Assembly: GCA_900541195.1 (NCBI GenBank)
Contig: UQIY01000015.1
Span: forward strand, 1 to 44,387
Reading direction: 5' to 3'
DNA length: 44,387 bases
From: an uncultured Collinsella sp.
GTDB taxonomy: Bacteria > Actinomycetota > Coriobacteriia > Coriobacteriales > Coriobacteriaceae
In this document: positions 24,982 to 33,164 of the stretch, piece after piece
Layout: every line of letters starts with the position of its first letter
Position numbering within the stretch: the stretch's first letter is position 1
Position numbers and translations under genes: made by a program
Notes under the pieces: generated by a model
The model's input: only the letters and a program-made list of their open reading frames with translations
The model's database searches: none
Told to the model about the DNA's origin: nothing

Positions 24982-25070
24982 CATATGTCAACCGTTTGCC
25001 GACGACTGGAACTGCGAAAAGACGTATTGGTGTGAAAACGTTTGACATATGAAAACGATTGACATATCTT
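24982..25070. promoter_or_regulatory. Promoter and operator cluster of the sucrose/fructan operon
   Basis: Three copies of a GAAAACGWTTGACATAT-like sequence: 24982-25001 (inverted, CATATGTCAACCGTTTGCCG), 25032-25051 and 25050-25068. A fourth relative (TGTAAACGTATGACATG) is at 23884-23900, before the regulator gene. A strong promoter fits on top: -35 TTGACA at 25042-25047, a 17-bp spacer and -10 TATCTT at 25065-25070. The operators cover the -35 and spacer, as expected for LacI-family repression. Confidence 0.7.
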
Positions 25071-25112
25071 GCCATTGTACCGAGTTAGTATGTCGTGGAA
25101 AGGAAGTCTCGG

Positions 25113-26495
25113 ATGCACAAGGTGTATTACCAGCCTGAGGGAATTTGGGTAGGCGACATCATGCCGTACGGCGAGGACGGCACGTTCTATCTCTATCATC
25201 AGCGTGACACGCGTAACCCCGAACCTTTCGGAGAGCCGTTTGGCTGGGCACTCGCTACGACCAAGGATTTCGTCAACTACAAGGACTTTGGCGATAGCCT
25301 TGAGCGTGGCGGCGACGAGGAAGTCGACCAGTACATTTATGCCGGCACGGTGTTTAAGGTGGGCGACAAGTACCATGCGCTCTACACTGGTTGCAATCGC
25401 GATAAGGTCCGCGCACGTTTGATGAAGCAGGTTCTTCTTCACGCAACGAGCGACGACGCCGTCAAGTGGGAGAAGAACATCGCCGAGACGCTGCTTCCGC
25501 CCCAGGAGGGTTACGATGACCGCAACTGGCGCGATCCCTTTGTGCTTTGGGATGAGGAGAACGAAGAGTACATGCTCATCCTCGGCACGCGTGTGGGCGA
25601 GGACAAGCGTCTGATGACCGGCCGCCTGGTCAAGTTCACCTCCAAGGATCTGACCAACTGGGAGTTCCAGGGCGACTGGTGGAACCCGGGCCTGTACACC
25701 ATGTTTGAGATGCCTGATCTCTTTAAGATGGGCGACTGGTGGTACCTCGTCTTTTCCGAGTACAGCGACGGCAACAAGACCCGTTACCGCATGTCCAAGT
25801 CCATCAACGGTCCTTGGATTACCCCCGCTGACGACTCCTTCGACGGCCGCGCGTACTACGCCGCTCGCACCGCATTCGATGGCGAGCGTCGCGTTCTCTT
25901 TGGTTGGGTTCCTACGCGTGACGAGGGCGGCGACCCCAGCTCTTACCTATGGGGTGGCACCTTTATGCCCCTCGAGATCGTTCAGCGTGCCGACGGAACG
26001 CTCGGCACCAAGCTCCCCGACAGCATGCTTGGCGCCTTTGGCGAGGCTAAGGCAGTCGAGACCTTTGAGCTTTCCTGCGAGTCGGGCAAGGTCGAGCAGG
26101 TGCTCGCCGCGGATGCCGGCTCCACCTACTTGCTCGATGCCGACATTGAGCTCGGCGGTAACGCTGCCGGCTTCTCGGTCAAGTTCGCCGAGGACGCCGA
26201 GACCGGTCTTGCCTATGAGTTCCGCGCCAACCTGCGCGAGGGCAAGCTCGAGTTCACGCCGGCTCCCCAGTACCCGTGGTTCCAGGTCAACAACATGGGC
26301 CTCGAGCGTCCGTTGTTCTTTAAGGGCGAGGGCACTCACCATGTGCGTCTGGTCGTCGACGACGACATCGCGACCATCTTTGTCGATGATGTTGCGCTCA
26401 ACGCTCGCTTCTGCAACAAGCAGGGCCAGGGTGTGGCGCTTACCGTCACCGACGGTGCGCTCAAGTGCGCAAACGCAACGATCGCGTCTCTGTAG
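25113..26495 (+). CDS. Divergent glycoside hydrolase family 32 enzyme (fructosidase-like)
   Basis: A 460-aa protein with the GH32 plan: five-bladed beta-propeller then a C-terminal beta-sandwich (from about residue 320). The usual first motif (N-D-P-N-G) is replaced by VGDIMPYGEDG, where Asp15 sits at the nucleophile position. The RDP motif is intact (NWRDPFVLW) and the third motif reads FEMPDLF rather than ECPD, keeping the acid Glu. It therefore has all three acidic residues but an altered pocket, suggesting a substrate other than plain sucrose-6-phosphate. No signal peptide, so cytoplasmic. The start at 25113 has AAAGGAAG upstream. First gene of the operon, followed by the PTS gene. Confidence 0.82.
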   Translation: MHKVYYQPEGIWVGDIMPYGEDGTFYLYHQRDTRNPEPFGEPFGWALATTKDFVNYKDFGDSLERGGDEEVDQYIYAGTVFKVGDKYHALYTGCNRDKVRARLMKQVLLHATSDDAVKWEKNIAETLLPPQEGYDDRNWRDPFVLWDEENEEYMLILGTRVGEDKRLMTGRLVKFTSKDLTNWEFQGDWWNPGLYTMFEMPDLFKMGDWWYLVFSEYSDGNKTRYRMSKSINGPWITPADDSFDGRAYYAARTAFDGERRVLFGWVPTRDEGGDPSSYLWGGTFMPLEIVQRADGTLGTKLPDSMLGAFGEAKAVETFELSCESGKVEQVLAADAGSTYLLDADIELGGNAAGFSVKFAEDAETGLAYEFRANLREGKLEFTPAPQYPWFQVNNMGLERPLFFKGEGTHHVRLVVDDDIATIFVDDVALNARFCNKQGQGVALTVTDGALKCANATIASL

Positions 26496-26540
26496 CGGCA
26501 ACGAACCGTTTTATGATTTAGAAAAGGAATGGAGAGGAAC

Positions 26541-27992
26541 ATGGACTACAAGGCAGTGTCCCAGCAAGTCGTCGACAACGTCGGCGGACTGGAGAACATC
26601 GAGGGCGCCACGCATTGCGTGACCCGTCTGCGTCTGGTGCTCAAGGATACGAGCAAATACAACAAGGCCGAGCTCGAGAACATCGATGGCGTCAAGGGCG
26701 TGCTGTACAACAGCGGCCAGCTCATGATCATCTTTGGTACCGGTACCGTCAACAAGGTTTACGACGCCTTTATGGCTCTGACTGGCGTCAAGGAGATCAG
26801 CGCTTCCGAGGTCAAGGGTGCCGAGGCGGACAAGAAAGGCAAGTTCTTCTCGGTCCTCAAGGTGTTCTCGGACATCTTTATCCCCATCATTCCTGCCTTC
26901 GTCGGTGCCGCTATCATCATCGGCCTTAAGTCGCTGATCGTTGCCAACGGCCTCTTTGGCATGGAGGGCAGCCTCGCCGATCACAGCGAGTTCCTCAAGA
27001 ACCTCGCAAGCTTCTTTGCCATTATCGCCACCACGTTCGACTACCTGCCTGTCCTGGTTATGTACAGCGCAGTCAAGCGTTTTGGCGGTAACCCGATCCT
27101 GGGCATCCTCGTCGGTATCGTCATGGTTCACCCGAGCCTTATGAACCGCAACACGTTCGTTATGGACCCGACGGGTGCTGAGTACTGGAACTTTGGTCCG
27201 CTCTCCATTCCCATGGTTGCTTTCCAGGGCGGCGTGTTCCCTGCAATTCTGACCGCCTGGTTTATGGCCAAGGTCGAAAAGATTGCCCAGAAGTACATCC
27301 CCGAGGTCGTTTCGTTCGTCTTTGTCCCGACCGTTACCCTGATTCTTGCTAACGTCGCCCTGTTCACCGTGTTCGGCCCGCTCGGTAACCTGATCGGTGA
27401 CGTCCTCGCCGGCGTAATCGATATCCTGTACAACAGGATGGGCGTCTTTGGTGCCTTTGTCTTCGCCGCGTTCCTGCAGCCGCTCGTCGTTACCGGTACG
27501 CATCAGTTCATCCAGGGTATCGAGGCAAACCTTGTTGCCACGACTGGCTTCAACTACATCCAGGCCATCTGGTCGGTTTCCATCATCGCCCAGGGCGGCG
27601 GCGCCATCGGTATGTACCTCATTCACAAGAAGCACTCCAAAGAGCGCAACATCTGCATGTCGTCCTTTATCCCGACGCTGGTCGGAATCTCCGAGCCCGC
27701 TATCTTTGCTGCAAACATGCGCTATTCGATCATTCCGTTCATCTGCGCATGCATCGGTGCAGGCTGCGGCGGTGCCTTCGTGAAGCTCTTTGAGGTGCGC
27801 GCTATCGGTCAGGGTCTGACCGGCGTGCTTGGCCTGCTCATCGTCACGCCCGAGACCCTCGTGTGGTATGTGGCTGGCAATCTCATCGCCTTTATCGTGC
27901 CGATCGTCTTGATCTTTGCCTACAACAAGGCAAAGGGCGTGCCGACCACCGATGAAGAGGGCGCTGGCGCTGGCTTCGACGTTAGCTTCTAG
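26541..27992 (+). CDS. PTS sugar transporter EIIBC, sucrose/beta-glucoside family
   Basis: A 483-aa membrane permease that imports and phosphorylates a sugar using phosphate relayed from PEP. The N-terminal EIIB domain (about 1-90) has the phospho-Cys26 in THCVTRLRLVL, and the EIIC domain (about 105-475) shows many hydrophobic helices. No EIIA domain is fused and none is encoded in the window, so a separate EIIA (for example a glucose-type one) must serve it, as for ScrA. The start at 26541 has GGAGAGGA upstream. Between two GH32 genes, its likely product is sucrose-6-phosphate or a related fructoside. Confidence 0.92.
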   Translation: MDYKAVSQQVVDNVGGLENIEGATHCVTRLRLVLKDTSKYNKAELENIDGVKGVLYNSGQLMIIFGTGTVNKVYDAFMALTGVKEISASEVKGAEADKKGKFFSVLKVFSDIFIPIIPAFVGAAIIIGLKSLIVANGLFGMEGSLADHSEFLKNLASFFAIIATTFDYLPVLVMYSAVKRFGGNPILGILVGIVMVHPSLMNRNTFVMDPTGAEYWNFGPLSIPMVAFQGGVFPAILTAWFMAKVEKIAQKYIPEVVSFVFVPTVTLILANVALFTVFGPLGNLIGDVLAGVIDILYNRMGVFGAFVFAAFLQPLVVTGTHQFIQGIEANLVATTGFNYIQAIWSVSIIAQGGGAIGMYLIHKKHSKERNICMSSFIPTLVGISEPAIFAANMRYSIIPFICACIGAGCGGAFVKLFEVRAIGQGLTGVLGLLIVTPETLVWYVAGNLIAFIVPIVLIFAYNKAKGVPTTDEEGAGAGFDVSF

Positions 27993-28031
27993 TTGAGCCG
28001 TTCAGTGTAATCTGAGGATAAGTTCATTTGA

Positions 28032-28069
28032 GGAAGGGCGTTCGACTCGTGTGAGTCGAGCGTCCTTCC
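28032..28069 (+). terminator. Intercistronic hairpin after the PTS gene
   Basis: A 17-bp stem (GGAAGGGCGTTCGACTC / GAGTCGAGCGTCCTTCC, two mismatches) with a GTGT loop, but no T-run. It may partly terminate or stabilise the upstream mRNA and lower expression of the last GH32 gene. Confidence 0.45.
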
Positions 28070-28093
28070 CCATAGACGAGAAAGTCAACGGCG

Positions 28094-29536
28094 ATGTTAA
28101 ATCAAAAAAACAAGGTGACACGCGCGGACTATGAGCAGTGGCGTGCCGGACAGGATGAGACGGCGGCTCGCATCGCGTCCGACCCCGATAGGCTTCTGTT
28201 CCATGTGGAGCCTGAGCTTGGCTGGCTCAACGACCCCAACGGTTTGGTTCAGATTGGTGATACGTATCACATCTATCATCAATACGATCCTTTCGATGCT
28301 GCGCATGGCGGTCCAGTGCTTTGGAACCATCTGACGACAAAGGATTTTGTGACGTACGAGAATCACGGTCCCGTGCTGTTCCCCGATTCCGATTTGGATT
28401 CGAGCGGAGCGTATTCTGGTTCTGCCTTTGTACGTGATGGCAAGATTCACTACTTCTATACCGGCAACGTCAAGCATTTTGACCGCGATGATTACGACTA
28501 CGTGTTGACGGGCCGTGAGCAAAACCAGATTCATATGGTTGCCGAGAATCCCGACGAATTGGGCGAGAAGCGCATGGCTGTTGGACCAGTCGATTACCCC
28601 GACGATATCGGTACGCACGTGCGCGACCCCAAGATCCTTGAGCACGATGGTATCTACTACATGGTTCTGGGCGCTCGTACGAAAGACGACCGTGGCTGCG
28701 TGCTTGTCTATACTTCGCGTGATTTAGGGGTCTGGAGCTATGCGACGCGCATTGAGCTGGACGAGAAGTTTGGCTTTATGTGGGAGTGCCCCGATCTGTT
28801 TGAGCTCGATGGCGAGCTTATTCTCGTTTGCTGTCCGCAGGGTGTGCCTGCCGATGGTTGGCGTTACCGCAATCCGCATCAGTGCGTGTGGTTCCCTATC
28901 GAGGCCGATTGGGAGGCACCGAGCTTTAAAATCGTCGGGCAGGGCATGCCCCCGATGGTCGATGCCGGTTTTGATTTCTATGCTCCGCAGTCCTTTGAGG
29001 ATGCTGCAGGCCGGCGTTTGATGATCGGATGGTCGGGTTGCCCCGATGCGACGGCAGAAAACCCGACGGTGGCGCGCGGGTGGCAGTGCGCGTTGACGGT
29101 GCCGCGAGAGCTGAGCATGCGCGATGGTAAGCTCTGCCAGCAGCCGGCGCACGAGATTGAGAGGATGCGCGGCGACTGCGTTCGCGCGACAGGCGGTGAA
29201 ACCGTTGAGGAGCCGGGCCGCCTGTTTGATCTTGTGGTTTCCTGTGAGGGCGCCAAGATGGTCGAGCTCGAGATTCGCAAGGGTGTCTTTGTGCGCTATG
29301 CAGACGGGATGCTTACCCTCGACATGGGTGACGAAGGCTATGGGCGCGAGCAGAGGTCGATCGAGCTCAGCGAGCTTCGCGACCTGCGCGTGCTTTCGGA
29401 CACTACGATGGTCGAGATTTTTGCAAATGGCGGCGAGGCGGCACTTACGAGCCGTACCTATTCGCCGGCGGTTTCGGCGATGGGGTTGCATGCCGAGGGT
29501 GCGGCATCGATGAATTTCTACCGCCTCGTGCATTAA
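28094..29536 (+). CDS. scrB: Sucrose-6-phosphate hydrolase / beta-fructofuranosidase (GH32)
   Basis: A 480-aa canonical GH32 enzyme. The nucleophile Asp47 is in LGWLNDPNGLV, the transition-state Asp in HVRDPKIL, and the acid/base Glu in FMWECPDLFEL. A short C-terminal beta-sandwich ends the protein. It lacks a signal peptide, so it should hydrolyse the intracellular PTS product to glucose-6-phosphate and fructose. The start is ATG 28094 with a modest GAGAAAG upstream. Unlike the divergent GH32 gene at 25113 it has all standard motifs, so it is the more likely ScrB. Confidence 0.92.
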   Translation: MLNQKNKVTRADYEQWRAGQDETAARIASDPDRLLFHVEPELGWLNDPNGLVQIGDTYHIYHQYDPFDAAHGGPVLWNHLTTKDFVTYENHGPVLFPDSDLDSSGAYSGSAFVRDGKIHYFYTGNVKHFDRDDYDYVLTGREQNQIHMVAENPDELGEKRMAVGPVDYPDDIGTHVRDPKILEHDGIYYMVLGARTKDDRGCVLVYTSRDLGVWSYATRIELDEKFGFMWECPDLFELDGELILVCCPQGVPADGWRYRNPHQCVWFPIEADWEAPSFKIVGQGMPPMVDAGFDFYAPQSFEDAAGRRLMIGWSGCPDATAENPTVARGWQCALTVPRELSMRDGKLCQQPAHEIERMRGDCVRATGGETVEEPGRLFDLVVSCEGAKMVELEIRKGVFVRYADGMLTLDMGDEGYGREQRSIELSELRDLRVLSDTTMVEIFANGGEAALTSRTYSPAVSAMGLHAEGAASMNFYRLVH

Positions 29537-29812
29537 CCGTGCATGGGGCACGATTGGACTTGCTGGGCGAAATGAATCGCAGTTGCCGCGGCCAACTACC
29601 GTTTATCGCGTATAGCGACCGTTTGCGGAGTAAGTAACACTTAGTAATAAACCGTGTAGAATCTCAGGTTAGCACGGAGTTTTCCAGGGAGACGCTGTCC
29701 TTTGTTGTGCGCAAGGGGCGGCGTCTCTTTGGCGCTTGGACGCCGTTGTGCAACAGTGCGGCGGCGCGTGCCATGTATTGAAAAGCCAATGTCGAGATGG
29801 GTCGTGATAATA

Positions 29813-30667
29813 ATGGGCAAGTACGTAATCGTGGTTGAGTCTGGGTCGGATGTGACGCCGGAGCTCTGCGAGCGCTACGGCATCGTGCGCGTGCCCATGC
29901 ATGTCACGATTGGTGACGAGACCGTCGAGGACGGCTCCATCGATCCGCTCGAGATTTACTCGCGCTGCAACGAGTTTGGCGTAATGCCCAAGACCAGCGG
30001 CTGCGCGCCTGCAGATTTTGCGCACGTATATGACCGTATCCATGCCGAGCAGCCCGATGCGACCATTCTGCATCTTGCGTACTCCGAAGTCACGACTTGC
30101 TCGCATCAGTCCTCCAAGATTGCGGCTAAGGGCCGCGACTACGTATTCTCCATGGATACGCGTTTTGTCTCGGTGGGCCAGTCGCTCGTTGCCGTCGAGA
30201 CCGCCAAATACATCGAGGCTCACCCCGATGCCACCGTCGACGAAATTTTCGCCTTCACCAATTCGGTGATGGACCGTGTGCTGCTGGGCTTTGTTCCTAC
30301 CGACCTAGCCTTCCTTAAGGCGGGAGGTCGTCTGTCCAACGTGGCATTCCTTGGCGCCCACCTGCTCAAGATTAAGCCCTGCATTGAGGTGACGGGCGGT
30401 AAGTTTGTGGCGACCAAGAAGTTCCGCGGCTCTATGCTCAAGTGCGCCCGCGCCTTTATTGACCACATGGTTGCGAAGGGCGAGATTGACTACTCGCATA
30501 TTGGCCTGGCGTATTCGGTAGGCCTTTCCCAGGAGCTGCGCGACGACATGGAAGTCTATGCGCACGACCTGGGCTTTAAGGACGTTACCTGGACTCAGGT
30601 CGGCGGTGTCATCTCGAGCCATTGCGGCCCGACCGCCTTCGGTGCGGTGCTCACGCTTAAGGCGTAA
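29813..30667 (+). CDS. DegV-family fatty-acid-binding protein
   Basis: A 284-aa protein of the DegV/FakB family, which hold a fatty acid for phosphorylation by a FakA-type kinase. Visible are the N-terminal VIVVESGSDVTPEL with its Ser/Asp cluster, PKTSGCAPADF, FSMDTRFVSVGQ, LKAGGRLSN and HCGPTAFGAV near the C-terminus. The start is ATG 29813, since the family N-terminus begins there; its ribosome site (GAGATGGG) is weak. No FakA gene is nearby. The spacer 29537-29812 has no gene; TAGAAT near 29656 may be a -10 box. Confidence 0.88.
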   Translation: MGKYVIVVESGSDVTPELCERYGIVRVPMHVTIGDETVEDGSIDPLEIYSRCNEFGVMPKTSGCAPADFAHVYDRIHAEQPDATILHLAYSEVTTCSHQSSKIAAKGRDYVFSMDTRFVSVGQSLVAVETAKYIEAHPDATVDEIFAFTNSVMDRVLLGFVPTDLAFLKAGGRLSNVAFLGAHLLKIKPCIEVTGGKFVATKKFRGSMLKCARAFIDHMVAKGEIDYSHIGLAYSVGLSQELRDDMEVYAHDLGFKDVTWTQVGGVISSHCGPTAFGAVLTLKA

Positions 30668-30697
30668 GGTCTGGCGTCTATCGATTTCTATTGCCTC

Positions 30698-30732
30698 AGC
30701 GGCGGGCGGGTTGCGATAACCTTCCCGCCGCT
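30698..30732 (+). terminator. Hairpin downstream of the DegV gene
   Basis: Nested stem AGCGGCGGG / CCCGCCGCT with an inner GGTT / AACC, 30 nt after the DegV stop. Only CTCTT follows, so termination is plausible but not certain. Confidence 0.5.
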
Positions 30733-30853
30733 CTTGCGTAGGGCCAAATAGGACAACCCAATTGACCGCTAAACCGTTTCGCCATCATGCGTATGGGCTA
30801 GAATGATTCTGGCATTTATGTAGCTAAAACCAATGAGAGGCAAGGTAGCGGGA

Positions 30854-31672
30854 ATGGCTGAGATGACGCTCGAGGGTGTGGACGCTCGTCCCGAGGACTC
30901 TGCGTTTGCCCTGGGCCGCGTACATTCGATTGAGACGATGGGAACGGTCGATGGACCCGGCATCCGCTTTGTGGTGTTTGTTCAGGGCTGCCCCATGCGC
31001 TGTGCGTATTGCCACAACCCCGATACCTGGTCGGTTAGCGGCGGCACCATGGTGACCGTCGAGCACCTGATGGACGAGTTCCAGAGCAACCATGAGTTTT
31101 ACCGCAGCGGCGGTATTACGGTGTCCGGCGGCGAGCCGCTCTTGCAGCCCGCGTTTTTAGCCGACCTGTTCCGTGCAATGCACAACAACCCCGATGGCCG
31201 CGTGCATACCTGCCTCGACAGCTGCGGCTATGCGTTTGACCCCAACCATCCCGAGAAGTTCGATACTGTTCTCAACGAGACCGACATGGTGCTGCTCGAC
31301 ATCAAGCATGCCGATCCCGTTGAGCATAAAAAGCTGACCGGTTGCGATCCCGCACGCATTCTGGCGTTTGGTGATGAGCTTGCCCGTCGCAAGATTAAGG
31401 TCGTTATCCGCCACGTGGTGGTGCCCGGCATTACCGATACGGTTGAGGAGTGCGAGGCGCTCGGCCGCCTCATCGCTCCATGGCACAACGTGGTGGGCCT
31501 GGAAATGCTGCCGTATCACACGATGGGTGTCGTCAAGTACGAGCAATTGGGCATTCCCTATAAGCTCGAGGGCGTTCCACAGATGGATACCGCGCGCATG
31601 CCCGAGCTGCGCAACGCCGTCATGACGGGCATGAAAAAGCGTCGCGCGGAACTCAAAAACGCTATCGGCTAG
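30854..31672 (+). CDS. pflA: Pyruvate formate-lyase activating enzyme
   Basis: A 272-aa radical SAM enzyme that makes the glycyl radical in PFL. The 4Fe-4S cluster cysteines are C46, C50 and C53 in FVQGCPMRCAYCHNPDTW, and the SAM-binding GGE follows in ITVSGGEPLLQPAF. The protein starts with the expected GRVHSIETMGTVDGPGIRFV after a short extra N-terminus. Start at ATG 30854 with AAGG about nine bases upstream; ATG 30833 lacks a site. Its substrate should be Gly58 of the small subunit at 23366, so it acts across a split enzyme. It lies 7 kb from pflB and has its own likely -10 (TAGAAT, 30799-30804). Confidence 0.93.
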   Translation: MAEMTLEGVDARPEDSAFALGRVHSIETMGTVDGPGIRFVVFVQGCPMRCAYCHNPDTWSVSGGTMVTVEHLMDEFQSNHEFYRSGGITVSGGEPLLQPAFLADLFRAMHNNPDGRVHTCLDSCGYAFDPNHPEKFDTVLNETDMVLLDIKHADPVEHKKLTGCDPARILAFGDELARRKIKVVIRHVVVPGITDTVEECEALGRLIAPWHNVVGLEMLPYHTMGVVKYEQLGIPYKLEGVPQMDTARMPELRNAVMTGMKKRRAELKNAIG

Positions 31673-31693
31673 CGAGCCATTTTCGCTCCCCAA

Positions 31694-31730
31694 AGGCACT
31701 CATTGGGGACAGACTTAAATGAGTGCCCCT
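31694..31730 (+). terminator. Hairpin with 13-nt GGGGACAG loop after pflA
   Basis: Stem GGCACTCATT / AATGAGTGCC encloses the loop GGGGACAGACTTA, exactly 13 nt, 22 nt after the pflA stop. No T-run follows. Same loop class as 5585, 14358 and 15802 with an unrelated stem. Confidence 0.65.
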
Positions 31731-31763
31731 GGGCACCAAGTTGATTGCCAAAGAGCTCCGTCA

Positions 31764-31830
31764 AGTTGCGGTGGAATAGTTCTTGTTTTTCGGCTTATGC
31801 CGCCCAAATAGGAACTATTCCACCGCAACT
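31764..31830. repeat. Nested palindrome, second type
   Basis: Perfect 19-bp arms AGTTGCGGTGGAATAGTTC (31764-31782) and its complement (31812-31830) enclose CGGC-TTAT-GCCG, with unpaired TTGTTTTT and CCCAAATAG segments between the two stems. It sits in the 316-bp gap between pflA and the next gene. Apart from this and the hairpin at 31694, nothing was recognised there. Confidence 0.8.
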
Positions 31831-31988
31831 GCGTTTTGGGCGGAGATGCGCAACAGAATCGCGCCATTTGGATAAATACGCTTGTGGTTTCTTTAAAGAC
31901 GCCTTAAACGCCGCTGAATATCTTTGGAAAGAAATGCCTGCTCGGTATTATGCTGCTCGTATATGAACGGTAGCAGTCAGGAGACCAC

Positions 31989-33086
31989 GTGCGAAATAAC
32001 GCATCGCGGGACGAGTATATCCCGCAGCATAGCAGCAGATATGAGACGAAGGGCACATCTTCGCGTGGCCTTGCCGACGCTCGCGTCCGCGTGACGAAGA
32101 TTGCCGCCATTGGGATGCTAACGTTGGCGATTATTATCCTCGGAATTACCGCCAAAACCTACGCGTCGGAGCGAATGGCACACTCAGATGCGTCAACGGT
32201 ACAGACGCAAAACGAGAAGGTTTCAAAGTCCAAAGCGTCGGCAGATCTCAAGACGAGACTTTCGAAGGCGGACTTCAACGATATCCCTTCGGGTGATACC
32301 GTTCAGGCCTTCTCGTTGGTGGATAACAAGACTCCTACCTTGGAGGATGAGAGCCTTGCCTTGCTCCAGGATGCCCTGAGTCGGGCGCAGGAGCTAGGCG
32401 ATGTGGGCGTGGTGTTCTACGACCTGTCAAGCGGCAAGGGCGTGACGTATAACCCCGATGTCGAGGTTTACGGCGCGAGTAGCTACAAGGCGCTCTATGC
32501 GTTGTACATCTGCGAATCTCTGGTCGAGACGGGTCAGGTTTCACTCGATGATTCCCTTGGCACCTATGGTGGCTACAACATGGGTTGGCAGACGGTGCGC
32601 GACCTGATCGATGCCGCGGTCGTTAATTCGGACAACGATTCGTTTATTGCGTTACGCGCGGCGTTTGACAGTGTCGGTTACGAGGATTGGATTGCCAGTC
32701 TTGGCATCGATTACGATACCGCACTCGATCCGATGAGTGATTTTCCCACCTATTGCCCGCGCACCTCGGCCAAATTGTGGCGCGAGATGAGCGAGTATTT
32801 GAGCCGTGATACCGAGACGTCGCAATGGCTATCGGATCTTCTGGCCTCTACGACTCGATCGTTTATTCGTAATGGCATTGCGGACGACCAAGCCTTGGTA
32901 CGCAACAAGGCAGGCTGGATTAGCGAGGATGGTTGCTATTCGACATGCGATGCGTGCCTCATCGATGTCGATGGCGACACCTACATTATGAGTATCATGA
33001 CATCGATGCCATGGAGCGATCGCTCGAGCGAGCTGGTGGCTGCGATTGCTAAGACATTCTTTGATACCCGAGCTGCGCTGGCCTAA
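31989..33086 (+). CDS. Membrane-anchored class A beta-lactamase-like serine hydrolase
   Basis: A 365-aa protein with one N-terminal membrane helix (about 38-57) after a basic cytoplasmic stretch, so the rest is probably outside. The penicillin-recognising fold is marked by S164-x-x-K167 (GASSYKAL), S214-D215-N216 (VVNSDND) and a KAG triad (LVRNKAGW). The Glu166-type omega-loop of true class A enzymes is not obvious. It could be a beta-lactamase, a DD-peptidase-like or a non-catalytic relative. The start is GTG 31989, with AGGAG seven bases upstream. Single gene. Confidence 0.82.
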   Translation: MRNNASRDEYIPQHSSRYETKGTSSRGLADARVRVTKIAAIGMLTLAIIILGITAKTYASERMAHSDASTVQTQNEKVSKSKASADLKTRLSKADFNDIPSGDTVQAFSLVDNKTPTLEDESLALLQDALSRAQELGDVGVVFYDLSSGKGVTYNPDVEVYGASSYKALYALYICESLVETGQVSLDDSLGTYGGYNMGWQTVRDLIDAAVVNSDNDSFIALRAAFDSVGYEDWIASLGIDYDTALDPMSDFPTYCPRTSAKLWREMSEYLSRDTETSQWLSDLLASTTRSFIRNGIADDQALVRNKAGWISEDGCYSTCDACLIDVDGDTYIMSIMTSMPWSDRSSELVAAIAKTFFDTRAALA

Positions 33087-33095
33087 CGTGTTCGT

Positions 33096-33126
33096 TTGAC
33101 GAGGTCAAACAAAATGCTGGTACCAT
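33096..33126 (+). promoter_or_regulatory. Candidate promoter for mtnN-engB
   Basis: TTGACG (33096-33101), a 19-bp spacer and an extended -10 TGGTACCAT (TACCAT at 33121-33126) precede the nucleosidase ATG by about 40 bp. A small dyad GTTTGAC-GAG-GTCAAAC overlaps the -35. Confidence 0.35.
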
Positions 33127-33164
33127 ACCGTGGTTGAGAATTTCGTATAGGTTTGGGGAATGGC

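Noticed and set aside
31745..31966. 73-codon frame between pflA and the beta-lactamase-like gene
   Set aside because: It runs through the perfect palindrome at 31764-31830, has no ribosome site and no recognisable domain.
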